NCBI GenBank assembly: GCA_017618435.1
Contig: JAFZUH010000089.1
Location: forward strand, 1-18,780
Reading direction: 5' to 3'
Length of the DNA: 18,780 nucleotides
Source of the DNA: Bacteroidales bacterium
Lineage (GTDB): Bacteria > Bacteroidota > Bacteroidia > Bacteroidales > WCHB1-69
The position numbers and the translations under genes were made by a program. Positions 1-7,717 of this stretch are shown here, one piece after another (position 1 is the first letter of the stretch; every line of letters starts with the position of its first letter). The notes beneath the pieces are model-generated. The model was not told the origin of the DNA and did not search any database. It saw only the letters and a list, made by a program, of their open reading frames with translations.

Positions 1-1299
1 GCCTATCAACCAAATGGAAATGAAGACATTTCTCCTATTGATTGTAAAAATATAAAATACGGCAAGGCAACCGCTCAAATACGAACAAACAATATACAAT
101 GGCTGCATCGAATGGGATTTTTGGGACAAGGTATTGTTATGTCTGTGCAAGACGGTGGTTTCCATAATGTTGATTCTATTCCGCATTTCAAAAAACTCAT
201 TGCCGAAAACCGGCTTTTGGGAGTACGTAATTTTGTACAACCCGACATCAACCCCATGCGTGCCCATAGTCATGGCACAATGGTTTTGTCTTGCATCGCC
301 TCCTATTTGCCCGATACGCTTGTCGGAACGGCTCCCTTGGTTGCTGTCTATCTTGCCCAAACAGAAGACGGTCGTTCTGAATATCCTATCGAAGAAGACA
401 ATTGGATAGCAGGGTTGGAATGGGCGGACAGTCTTGGCTGCGATATTGTCAATTCTTCTTTGGGGTATACTCATTTTGAAGATACATCGTTCAACCATCA
501 GCACGAACATTTAACAGGAGAATATACTCGTGTTTCCAAGGCGGCAAACAAGGCTGCCCAAAAAGGAATAGTAGTTTGCAACAGTGCCGGCAACGAAGGT
601 CAGGGCAAGTGGCACTATATCGGCATTCCTGCCGATGCAAAAAACATACTGACTGTCGGCAGTGTACAACCCGACAAAAGAAAATCCGCTTTCAGTTCCT
701 TCGGATACCACGCAAGCGGAATCTTCAAACCTGACGCATGTGCCGTGGGCAGTTTCACGTGGGTGGGAATGCCTAACGGAAAAACCGCTTTCAGTTTCGG
801 CACCTCGTTTTCCTCCCCATTGTTGGCAGGAATGGTGGCCTGCCTGTGGCAATCCTGCCCCGACAAAACACCTTTGGAAATTATCGAAGCCATACACAAA
901 AGCGGAAGCCAATACCAAAAACCCGATGAAGCACTCGGATATGGTATCACCGACTTTTTCAAAGCCTACAATCTGCTCAAAAACAATGGCGGTGAAGTGG
1001 TCTTAAATAATGAGAAAAAAATATTGTTAGCCGTAAATATGTCCGATTTTGTTGTCAAAAACGGAATATTGACACTTGCCATTTCGTCCCAATGCAATTC
1101 AGATATAACTATCCGCATTGAAAATGAAAACAACCAACTAATTTTAGAGAAAAAAACAAAAGCGAAAGCAAAAGCAAAAAACATCAAACTAAAAAATATT
1201 TCTCTGCTTAATTCTACGGCAGAATATGCTTTGGGAACAATGTCTTTCTCTGCAAACGGACAAAAAGCAATCGTTTATACCATTGGAGAAGAAAGATAA
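1..1299 (+). CDS. S8 (subtilisin-like) serine protease, 5' end outside window
   Basis: This is the 3' part of a secreted-type subtilase. The frame is open from base 1, so the first in-frame ATG (112) is not the true start; the residues before it match the region that normally precedes the catalytic domain in Bacteroidota subtilases. Counting codons from base 1, the triad is visible: Asp51 in SVQDGGF, His91 in HSHGTMV and Ser269 in FGTSFSSP, with the oxyanion Asn198 in NSAGNEG. A segment of about 100 residues follows the catalytic domain. It looks beta-rich, carries a short Lys-Ala run (KAKAKAK), and shows no clear type IX secretion C-terminal signal. It likely hydrolyses proteins in the periplasm or outside the cell. 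Family assignment is sure; substrate and signal peptide are not visible. Confidence 0.95.
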   Translation, partial: AYQPNGNEDISPIDCKNIKYGKATAQIRTNNIQWLHRMGFLGQGIVMSVQDGGFHNVDSIPHFKKLIAENRLLGVRNFVQPDINPMRAHSHGTMVLSCIASYLPDTLVGTAPLVAVYLAQTEDGRSEYPIEEDNWIAGLEWADSLGCDIVNSSLGYTHFEDTSFNHQHEHLTGEYTRVSKAANKAAQKGIVVCNSAGNEGQGKWHYIGIPADAKNILTVGSVQPDKRKSAFSSFGYHASGIFKPDACAVGSFTWVGMPNGKTAFSFGTSFSSPLLAGMVACLWQSCPDKTPLEIIEAIHKSGSQYQKPDEALGYGITDFFKAYNLLKNNGGEVVLNNEKKILLAVNMSDFVVKNGILTLAISSQCNSDITIRIENENNQLILEKKTKAKAKAKNIKLKNISLLNSTAEYALGTMSFSANGQKAIVYTIGEER

Positions 1300-1356
1300 A
1301 ATACAATAATTTAAATATTTTGGCGTTATATATATAGTTTTCAAATAAATAAATCT

Positions 1357-1803
1357 ATGGAAATATTAACAATGTGGCAAATTTGGCTTATCATAGCCTT
1401 GGTAACTTTTATTATAGAGATTTTTTCCAATACCTTTGTTTTCCTGTGCTTTTGTTTGGGAAGTCTTTGTTCCGCCTTATCGGTGGCCTTTACAGACAAT
1501 ATGATTATTCAACTCGTTGTTTTCGCTGTTGTAACACTCATCAGTTTGTTTTTTGTCCGTCCCCTGATGAAAAAAGTGTTTTTCAAACATAGCGATAAGC
1601 AAAAACTTAATATTGAAGCCTTGGAAGGAAAAACAGGAAGAGTGCTGGAAGAAATCAACCCGCAAAAAAACAGCGGTCGCGTTTTGGTTTATGGTGATGA
1701 CTGGAAAGCAGTGAGCGAAGACCAATCCGTTATTGCTGCCGACAGTCGGATAGAAGTTGTGAAAGTAGATTGTAATATACTAATTGTCAAACAAATAAAA
1801 TAA
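1357..1803 (+). CDS. NfeD-like membrane protein
   Basis: A 148-residue protein with three hydrophobic segments (about residues 5-23, 25-45 and 48-66) and a soluble C-terminal part (about 83-148) with the pattern of the NfeD OB-fold (GKTGRVLEEI, SGRVLVYGDDWKAVS). NfeD proteins are partners of stomatin-like SPFH proteins, and that gene follows only 6 bases downstream, so the two almost certainly work together in membrane-domain organisation or quality control. This is the short form without the ClpP-like protease domain. A second start at 1372 (MWQIW) is possible; no Shine-Dalgarno sequence decides between them. Confidence 0.9.
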   Translation: MEILTMWQIWLIIALVTFIIEIFSNTFVFLCFCLGSLCSALSVAFTDNMIIQLVVFAVVTLISLFFVRPLMKKVFFKHSDKQKLNIEALEGKTGRVLEEINPQKNSGRVLVYGDDWKAVSEDQSVIAADSRIEVVKVDCNILIVKQIK

Positions 1804-1809
1804 AAAATC

Positions 1810-2790
1810 ATGAGTTTAGTTATAGGTATTCTTATTGCCATTATGGCAATTGCTTTTGTAAGTGCCGGTGTACGGATTGTCCAACAGTCTGAAACTGTTA
1901 TTATCGAAAGATTAGGAAAATATCATCGCACTTTGCAAGCGGGGATTAATATCATTATCCCAATTATTGACAAACCGAGAAATATCATCTGGAGATATAC
2001 TCGCGAAGGCGTAAACGGAAGGTCATACGTACTTAAAAAAGAAGTGAGCAAGATAGATTTAAGAGAAACCGTTTACGATTTTCCCAAACAAAACGTTATC
2101 ACCAAAGACAATGTTGTTACAGAAATCAATGCCATTCTGTATTTTCAGGTAATGGACCCTGTAAAAGCCGTTTACGAAATCTCAAATTTGCCTGACGCTA
2201 TCGAAAAATTGACTCAAACAACTTTGAGAAATGTTATCGGGGATATGAATTTGGACGAAACCCTCACCTCCCGCGATACCATCAACAGCAAACTGCGTTC
2301 CGTACTTGACGATGCCTCTCACAAATGGGGGGTAAAAGTCAATCGTGTTGAACTGCAAGACATCAACCCTCCTCATGACATAAGAGACGCCATGGAAAAA
2401 CAAATGCGTGCCGAAAGAGACAAACGTGCCAAGATATTGGAAGCGGAAGCGGAAAAACAAGCACAGATATTGGAATCGGAAGGCTGGAAAACCGCCCTTA
2501 TCAACAAAGCGGAAGCAGAAAAACAATCTCAAATACTCCGTGCCGAAGGTGACGCCCAAGCAAGAATACGCACCGCAGAAGGGGAAGCACAGGCTATTCA
2601 CAATATCACCGCTGCCATTGCCGACACAAAATCCGACCCGGTAAAATACATGGTAGCCATCAGATATATCGACACCCTCAAAACCATGGTGGAAGGAAAA
2701 GAAAACAAAACCATTTACATGCCTTACGAAGCAACCGGTGTTCTCGGATCGCTCGGCGGTATAAAAGATTTGTTTCAAACGACAAAATAA
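1810..2790 (+). CDS. SPFH/Band 7 (stomatin-like) membrane protein
   Basis: A 326-residue protein with one N-terminal hydrophobic anchor (about residues 1-20), an SPFH/Band 7 domain (about 20-190, including SETVIIERLGKYHRTLQAGINIIIP) and a long helical region (about 190-270) rich in AEAEK/AEGEAQA repeats, typical of the coiled coil that drives oligomer rings. It belongs to the paraslipin/QmcA-like branch found next to NfeD. It begins 6 bases after the nfeD-like stop and is followed by a strong terminator, so the pair forms one transcription unit. Likely role: scaffold of a membrane microdomain and modulator of membrane proteolysis. Family is certain; cellular role is inferred. Confidence 0.95.
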   Translation: MSLVIGILIAIMAIAFVSAGVRIVQQSETVIIERLGKYHRTLQAGINIIIPIIDKPRNIIWRYTREGVNGRSYVLKKEVSKIDLRETVYDFPKQNVITKDNVVTEINAILYFQVMDPVKAVYEISNLPDAIEKLTQTTLRNVIGDMNLDETLTSRDTINSKLRSVLDDASHKWGVKVNRVELQDINPPHDIRDAMEKQMRAERDKRAKILEAEAEKQAQILESEGWKTALINKAEAEKQSQILRAEGDAQARIRTAEGEAQAIHNITAAIADTKSDPVKYMVAIRYIDTLKTMVEGKENKTIYMPYEATGVLGSLGGIKDLFQTTK

Positions 2791-2825
2791 CTGAAAAATA
2801 AATTTTATTGATTTTTATTCATTTT

Positions 2826-2857
2826 ACTGCCTTATTTATATAAGGCAGTTTTTTTTT
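2826..2857 (+). terminator. Rho-independent terminator after the SPFH gene
   Basis: A 10-bp perfect stem, ACTGCCTTAT (2826-2835) with ATAAGGCAGT (2840-2849), a 4-base loop and a run of nine T (2849-2857), 36 bases after the stop codon. Confidence 0.9.
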
Positions 2858-3195
2858 CGATATTTCTCCCCGCAAAACCCATTCTTTGCCAACGTACTCA
2901 ATGTGTCCCCACATTTGCGGAAACAAGGCTGCTATAATAGGATAGTCCTACACATATTATTTCGCAACCCCAGAATGTACAGACCTTTCGACAGGCTCAA
3001 TGTCCGTAAGCAAGAAACGCACCATGGCACATTTCTCTCCTTTCAATTAAAAAGTGCCGCCTTATAAGGGAAAAAGAGAGGCGGATAATGATATTTTTTC
3101 TTCCTCTGCAACAGACCCAAAAATACAACAGAAATTACCACTATTCCTATAAAAAAAGTTAGTTTTTCCGATAAAATAAGTTAGATTTTAAAATA
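2858..3195. other. Intergenic stretch without a recognisable gene
   Basis: No credible coding frame is seen in this stretch. It contains a fragment at 2984-3006 that looks like a dispersed repeat (TTTCGACAGGCTCAATGTC). It also has a small GC-rich hairpin, CCGCCT at 3057-3062 with AGGCGG at 3079-3084, and a pair of direct repeats at its right end listed separately. Confidence 0.6.
3156..3189 (+). repeat. Direct repeats just upstream of a promoter, possible operator
   Basis: AAGTTAG occurs at 3156-3162 and at 3178-3184, each followed by one base and TTTT. The repeat distance is 22 bases, about two helical turns, and the second copy ends 11 bases before the -33 element at 3196. The arrangement suggests a dimeric regulator site, but this is inference only. 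Confidence 0.35.
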
Positions 3196-3225
3196 TTGAA
3201 AATAAGGTATATAAATATATTTTTG
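3196..3225 (+). promoter_or_regulatory. Bacteroidota-type promoter of the exported-protein operon
   Basis: TTG at 3196-3198, a 19-base spacer, and TATTTTTG at 3218-3225, a full match to the TAnnTTTG -7 element. It would start transcription near 3231, leaving a leader of about 70 bases before the ATG at 3300. Confidence 0.8.
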
Positions 3226-3299
3226 CACTTATAAAATTTTTGAATGTAATAGTAACTAAAACCGACGTGCCGAATGGGATATAACACGGCAATTTTGAG

Positions 3300-4019
3300 A
3301 TGAAGAACATATTCGTTCTATCGGTGGTATTTGCCGCCGCAATGATTTGCAATCCTGTAATGGGACAGAACAAAAAAGTATTGACCAAAAAAGAGCAGAA
3401 AGCCATTGCAAGAGAACAATTGCAATTGGATCTGCAACGGGAACGTGAAATGCAAGACATGATACATCGAATGCGGATGGACAGCCTTGCAAAAGCGAAA
3501 GCGAAAAATGACAATGCCGTTTCTACCTTTAATGTGCCTTGTTTGGAAGCATCGTATGATGATGAAGACTTTTTCCGCGATTATGGCATCGGCAATGTAG
3601 AAGGCGGCAACGAACAACTTGCCAGAGAAAGAGCATTTCAGGCGGCAAAAAATATGATAAAACAACGTCTGGGTGAGTATGTGCAAGGTATGACCGACTA
3701 TTTTTTGGAATCCTATTCCAGTTCCAAATCCGAAAAGGATGCCGCAGGCAACCGTGCCAGAACCAAATTGAACGCTGTTGTTGAGGGCATGATAAATGAT
3801 GCCAAAAAAATATGCGAAAAACCCGGTGTGGATACAAAGGGCAACACCAAATGGTACATCTGTATCGAAATTCCAAAAAAAGAATTGAATGACAAACTGA
3901 AAAACACGATGTCGGAAGATGAAAAATTGAGACGCGATTTCGATGCCGACCAAATGCAGAAATTTATGGATGAACGTATGCAGCAGATGTTGGAAGCCAA
4001 AAAGAATGCCGGATATTAA
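3300..4019 (+). CDS. Exported LPP20-like protein, first gene of the operon
   Basis: A 239-residue exported protein of unknown role. It has a signal peptide (about residues 1-22, cleavage likely after VMG), a charged Lys/Arg/Glu-rich helical stretch (25-65), then a central region (about 90-200) with the alternating pattern of LPP20-like domains: GNVEGGNEQLARERAFQAAK, a helix, and a later strand KWYICIEIPKKEL. The tail is again charged and helical and ends in MLEAKKNAGY. It has no lipobox, so it is probably periplasmic. The next gene starts 3 bases after the stop, and the two downstream proteins share the same general fold pattern. Resemblance to LPP20 is by eye only. Confidence 0.75.
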   Translation: MKNIFVLSVVFAAAMICNPVMGQNKKVLTKKEQKAIAREQLQLDLQREREMQDMIHRMRMDSLAKAKAKNDNAVSTFNVPCLEASYDDEDFFRDYGIGNVEGGNEQLARERAFQAAKNMIKQRLGEYVQGMTDYFLESYSSSKSEKDAAGNRARTKLNAVVEGMINDAKKICEKPGVDTKGNTKWYICIEIPKKELNDKLKNTMSEDEKLRRDFDADQMQKFMDERMQQMLEAKKNAGY

Positions 4020-4022
4020 ACA

Positions 4023-4466
4023 ATGTTGTCCATGAAAAACATAATGATGATATTGCCTTGTTTGTTTTGGGTGTTGCTTGGCAATGCCCAAACAGAAGGG
4101 CGGCCTTATTGGATTGCCAATTTGCCTGCCACAAAGGAAAACAGCAAATACTATTATCGTGTTACCCAAGGAGACGGCACAGACTACGACAAGGCATACG
4201 CCAAAGCCTTTGCCCGTGCCATTATGGAAAGTTCGTGGAAATTGGGCTTGGAAGTCAATACAAATGATGATTTGCAAACCATAGAACATGGGATTGCCGA
4301 AAATGTAAAAGTGGCACCCTCACACATGAACCTGCCGATGAACAAAGTGTGTGAATATACTGAAAATTTGTTTGATACGCGGGGTGTACGTGTATTTGTC
4401 TTGTGGCAAGTGGCCAAATATGGCAACCGCGACCCGCAATTTGATGATTTTACTAAATGCAGATAA
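4023..4466 (+). CDS. Small exported protein, paralogue of the next gene
   Basis: A 147-residue exported protein. A second start at 4032 (MKNIMM) gives a more typical signal peptide ending at GNAQ, so either start is possible. The mature part matches the N-terminal half of the following protein position by position: RPYWIANLP against RPDWLLEKP, then a block of about 60 residues, then MNKVCEYTE against FKKVCEYTE, and a shared ending (WQVAKYGNRDPQFDDF against CQVAVRGDMSPRFEEY). It appears to be a stand-alone LPP20-like domain. It is separated from its neighbours by only 3 bases on each side, so co-translation is likely. Function unknown. Confidence 0.8.
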   Translation: MLSMKNIMMILPCLFWVLLGNAQTEGRPYWIANLPATKENSKYYYRVTQGDGTDYDKAYAKAFARAIMESSWKLGLEVNTNDDLQTIEHGIAENVKVAPSHMNLPMNKVCEYTENLFDTRGVRVFVLWQVAKYGNRDPQFDDFTKCR

Positions 4467-4469
4467 ACG

Positions 4470-5291
4470 ATGAAATGTAAATTAATGATTATGATTGCTG
4501 CTTTTGCAGCCTTGTCTGTTGCTGCCCAACGCAGCCAGATACGTCCCGATTGGTTGTTGGAAAAGCCCGTGGCTGGAAACAATACCTATGAATATGTAGT
4601 TGAACATGGTGTAGGTCTGACCGAAAACGCCGCTCTTGAAGAGGCCATACACCGCATACACCAGTATTACACCCGCCGTTTGGGACAAACTATAGAATCC
4701 ACACAAGACGGCGTTGCCGTGCAAAGGGAAACCTACAACATTCCGTTTAAAAAAGTGTGTGAATATACCGAAAAGCAAAAAGACGGCACTTATTGCGTGC
4801 ATGTGCTGTGCCAAGTGGCGGTGCGTGGCGATATGTCTCCGCGTTTTGAAGAATACTACCAATGCAACAGCATTAATAGGTATAAGAGTTATATACACAA
4901 AAAGAACGTTTCCGCCATTGTGGCTTCCGCTTTGGTGCCCGGTTCCGGACAAATGATTAAACGGCACTATGGAGAAGGTATCGCAACACTTGTAGGTGAA
5001 GTGGCTCTCATTGGTGCAGGGGCAGGTACTTATATTGCTGCAAAGAACAAAGAAAACATTATGAACAGTTATAACATAGATTATGAAACATACCAGTCCG
5101 CACAACAATCCCAAAAAGTGTTGCAGGGAGTTTCTTACACCATGTTTGGGCTTGCTGTGGTGGTATATGGCATAAATCTTTGGCTGGCATATACGATGGA
5201 TGTTAAGCAAAAGCAATATGTTTTTTATCCGACAATTAATTCAAATAATAATAACTATGCTCTTGGTTTGGGAGCAACAATAAAATTTTAA
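4470..5291 (+). CDS. Exported LPP20-like protein with C-terminal membrane domain
   Basis: A 273-residue protein. It has a signal peptide (about 1-19, cleaved near VAAQ), an LPP20-like domain (about 25-135) paralogous to the whole of the preceding protein, then a region with two hydrophobic segments (about 147-195 and 212-240). The motif ASALVPGSGQMIKRHYGEG in the first of these resembles the PG.GQ....G motif of the DUF5683 type found in many Bacteroidota membrane proteins. The protein ends in ALGLGATIKF. The fusion suggests it anchors the exported domain to a membrane and the neighbours assemble with it. That role is inferred; no enzyme motif is seen. Confidence 0.8.
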   Translation: MKCKLMIMIAAFAALSVAAQRSQIRPDWLLEKPVAGNNTYEYVVEHGVGLTENAALEEAIHRIHQYYTRRLGQTIESTQDGVAVQRETYNIPFKKVCEYTEKQKDGTYCVHVLCQVAVRGDMSPRFEEYYQCNSINRYKSYIHKKNVSAIVASALVPGSGQMIKRHYGEGIATLVGEVALIGAGAGTYIAAKNKENIMNSYNIDYETYQSAQQSQKVLQGVSYTMFGLAVVVYGINLWLAYTMDVKQKQYVFYPTINSNNNNYALGLGATIKF

Positions 5292-5297
5292 GGGAAT

Positions 5298-6773
5298 ATG
5301 AAAAAAGTTTTGAACATTGCTTTTATTGTAGCAATAGTAATGTGTGGATTAGGTAGTTGTAAAAAATCCACTAACGGAATTGCCACGTATTATGGAGTGG
5401 TTATGAATGAAAATACAGATGCTCCGCTTAAGGGGGCGAATGTGAAGGTTACAAACGGGGAAAAAATACATGTTCTGACAAAGACATCAGATGACGGTTC
5501 CTATTCTGTAGAAGTTCGTCTGGCGGAAATTAACAAAGATTACTATATTTTGATAGAAGGATATGGGGTTAACCCTAAAAAAGTGAACTTTCCTGCTTTT
5601 GGCAATGGCAGTTATGATGTAGGGACTATTGTGGTAAAGGGACCTACAACCCCTACTATTGAAACACAAGAAGTATTAGAAATAACAGCAAAAACGGCAG
5701 ATGTTAAAGGTCGTGTTATTGATAATGGTGGCTATGCAGTAATACACAGAGGTGTTTGTTGGGGAGACAATCCATATCCTGATATTTTTGGCAACCACAC
5801 CGAAGATGGAATAGGAAATGGAAACTTTATGAGTTATATAAATAATTTACAACCTAATACTACCTATTATGTGCGTGCATATGCAACAAATGAAATAGGT
5901 ACCAATTATGGTAAAACAATTTCTTTTACAACTCTTTCTGGATTACCTATAGTTACAACATTCAATATTAGTAAAGCTACAGCAACATCCGCAAAAACAG
6001 GAGGAGAAACAACAGATGATGGAGGTTTTAGTATCACAGAACGTGGTATATGTTGGAGTTTTTATCCTAATCCGACAATAAATGACAATAAGATTGCAGC
6101 TGGTATAGGTAAAGGCAAATTTGAAAGTACTATTTCTAATATTGATTTGACAAATACCACAAATAAATACTATATTCGTGCTTATGCTACGAATGAAAAT
6201 GGTACAGCATATGGAAATGAAATTATTTTAAGTTATCAACATTTTGATTATGAACAATTACCTAGAGTGGAATATAATGGATATATATATGTTTTATTTT
6301 ACGATATGAATAGTATGAATTGGAATGAAGCTAAACAAACCTGTGAAAACCTTGTTTACGCAGGCTATGATGATTGGACTTTATTACCATCAAATGCTTA
6401 TTGTTTAACAAAAATAATGGATAAATGTAAAGATGGTTGGAAAAATGAAGAAGGAGAACCTTTTATATTTATTTCTCAAGAAAATGCCGTGTATGCAGAG
6501 GGGGGAGTTCCAGATGATTTTGACATACAAAGTGCGAAATATTGGTGTGGAGAAAGTGATAGTGATCCTAATCGTGCATATACAACTCTTTATCACACAC
6601 ATAAACTAATTAATTGTAGTACATGTAACAGAACTTGGCGTAGTGAAGATAACTATTATTACCATGAAATAAAAACTGAGCAGATAGGCGACTATCCTGG
6701 GATATGGGGGTTGATGAAATTTTATAATGCTCGTGTTCGTCCTATACGTCGTTATAAACAAAATTTATTTTAA
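5298..6773 (+). CDS. Surface lipoprotein with two fibronectin-like repeats and a DUF1566/FISUMP-like domain
   Basis: A 491-residue lipoprotein. The lipobox LGSC places the lipidated Cys at residue 21, followed by KKS. Domains in order: a carboxypeptidase-regulatory-like beta domain (about 30-100, with GVVMNENTDAPLKGANVKV and TSDDGSYSV); two homologous repeats of about 95 residues (118-213 and 214-310), each with a GG(Y/F)..I..RG(V/I)CW motif and a YY(V/I)RAYATNE.GT.YG ending; and a C-terminal domain (about 312-491) with WNEAKQTCENLVYAGYDDWTLLPS and a late ARVRPIRRY, as in DUF1566/FISUMP domains. It lies 6 bases after the preceding gene. Base use becomes clearly more AT-rich in the second half. 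A role in adhesion or glycan/protein binding at the cell surface is plausible but unproven. Confidence 0.9.
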   Translation: MKKVLNIAFIVAIVMCGLGSCKKSTNGIATYYGVVMNENTDAPLKGANVKVTNGEKIHVLTKTSDDGSYSVEVRLAEINKDYYILIEGYGVNPKKVNFPAFGNGSYDVGTIVVKGPTTPTIETQEVLEITAKTADVKGRVIDNGGYAVIHRGVCWGDNPYPDIFGNHTEDGIGNGNFMSYINNLQPNTTYYVRAYATNEIGTNYGKTISFTTLSGLPIVTTFNISKATATSAKTGGETTDDGGFSITERGICWSFYPNPTINDNKIAAGIGKGKFESTISNIDLTNTTNKYYIRAYATNENGTAYGNEIILSYQHFDYEQLPRVEYNGYIYVLFYDMNSMNWNEAKQTCENLVYAGYDDWTLLPSNAYCLTKIMDKCKDGWKNEEGEPFIFISQENAVYAEGGVPDDFDIQSAKYWCGESDSDPNRAYTTLYHTHKLINCSTCNRTWRSEDNYYYHEIKTEQIGDYPGIWGLMKFYNARVRPIRRYKQNLF

Positions 6774-6877
6774 TAATATGCATATAATCTTAAAAGATAG
6801 AGATAAATGATTTGCAAATAGAAAAAACAAACTTAAATTAGAAACCTCGCAATGTATAGGTGAATTGTAAATAATAT

Positions 6878-7048
6878 ATGAAAGAAAAAACATATGCTAA
6901 GGAAATGATAGCAAATCGCATTCGAAATAAAGAACACATATATCCACTAATATTTCAAGATATTAATGCTTATGGTGACTATAGCGATTATTTTGACGAA
7001 GCGATATACAGTGAATCATATAGTTGGGAGGGAGATTATTCATTATAA
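6878..7048 (+). CDS. Small acidic aromatic-rich peptide, candidate RiPP precursor
   Basis: A 56-residue frame lying 12 bases before the next gene. The first 30 residues form a mildly basic, leader-like part (KEKTYAKEMIANRIRNKEHI). The last 26 are almost only Tyr, Asp, Ser, Glu, Trp and Gly. Residues 32-40 are three contiguous Tyr-X-Asp triplets (YGD, YSD, YFD), followed by YSE (44-46), YSW (48-50), WEGD (50-53) and a DYSL end. There are no Cys residues. A radical SAM/SPASM enzyme lies two genes downstream, and such enzymes often crosslink an aromatic residue to the residue two positions later. That this peptide is its substrate is inference; it could also be an unrelated small protein. Confidence 0.55.
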   Translation: MKEKTYAKEMIANRIRNKEHIYPLIFQDINAYGDYSDYFDEAIYSESYSWEGDYSL

Positions 7049-7060
7049 TAGAGACATACT

Positions 7061-7717
7061 ATGGAGACAATATGTACAGTAAGTATATCTAGTGTTGTGG
7101 GCATTATTTGTATGCTAATTCCTATCTATGTAAACAAAAGATGGAGAATAATAGATAAACAAGAAACGCATAAATTATTAGAACAACAGAAAAATGAACA
7201 AATCTTAAAAGAAGAACAAGAAAAGCTGTACCTAAAAGTGTGCGAAGAAATAGCTTCTCATAAACAAAAATTATCAGTAAAGATTATAAACAATTCAAGT
7301 TATGTAGAAGTCACAAATGTTGTAGTGGAGGCTATTATAAGAAATGTGCATCAGAAGCTATATTGTGAGTTAAAAACTTGCGAATTGGGACAGAAAATCT
7401 TATATTCCAAAGGAAAGGCTAAAGAAAATAAAGATAGCGAAGTTATTATAGTATATGATGCCAAATCTATTACTAAACACATTTTTAATAAAAATCTACT
7501 TAAGAAATACAACGACAAAACATTAACACTTAAAGATCTTATAAAAGATGATACAAAAATTATTATTTCAGTTAGAGCCGTAAACATTAAAACAAATGTC
7601 GTTACGTTTCTTAATCCACAATATTATACAATGGATAAAATAAAGGAAGGATTCTTTCGAGTAGGTGAAGATTTCGTAAGCGAGATAAGTCAAGCAGAAT
7701 ATGCAGATAATCCTTAA
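7061..7717 (+). CDS. Unknown membrane-anchored protein upstream of the radical SAM gene
   Basis: A 218-residue protein I do not recognise. It has one N-terminal hydrophobic segment (about residues 5-25, VSISSVVGIICMLIPIYV), a charged helix likely to form a coiled coil (about 27-72, QQKNEQILKEEQEKLYLKV), then a mixed alpha/beta domain (about 75-205) with alternating hydrophobic strands (YVEVTNVVVEAII, SEVIIVYDAKS, TKIIISVRAVNI). The anchor without a cleavage site suggests a cytoplasmic domain tethered to the inner membrane. The coding DNA is very AT-rich, unlike the radical SAM gene that overlaps its last 17 bases. The overlap suggests coupled translation and a shared pathway. Confidence 0.7.
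   Translation: METICTVSISSVVGIICMLIPIYVNKRWRIIDKQETHKLLEQQKNEQILKEEQEKLYLKVCEEIASHKQKLSVKIINNSSYVEVTNVVVEAIIRNVHQKLYCELKTCELGQKILYSKGKAKENKDSEVIIVYDAKSITKHIFNKNLLKKYNDKTLTLKDLIKDDTKIIISVRAVNIKTNVVTFLNPQYYTMDKIKEGFFRVGEDFVSEISQAEYADNP

Noticed and set aside
3318..4289. A 323-residue minus-strand open frame
   Set aside because: It is antisense to two exported-protein genes with signal peptides and good context; its composition (many Phe, His and Cys, no domain pattern) is that of a shadow frame.
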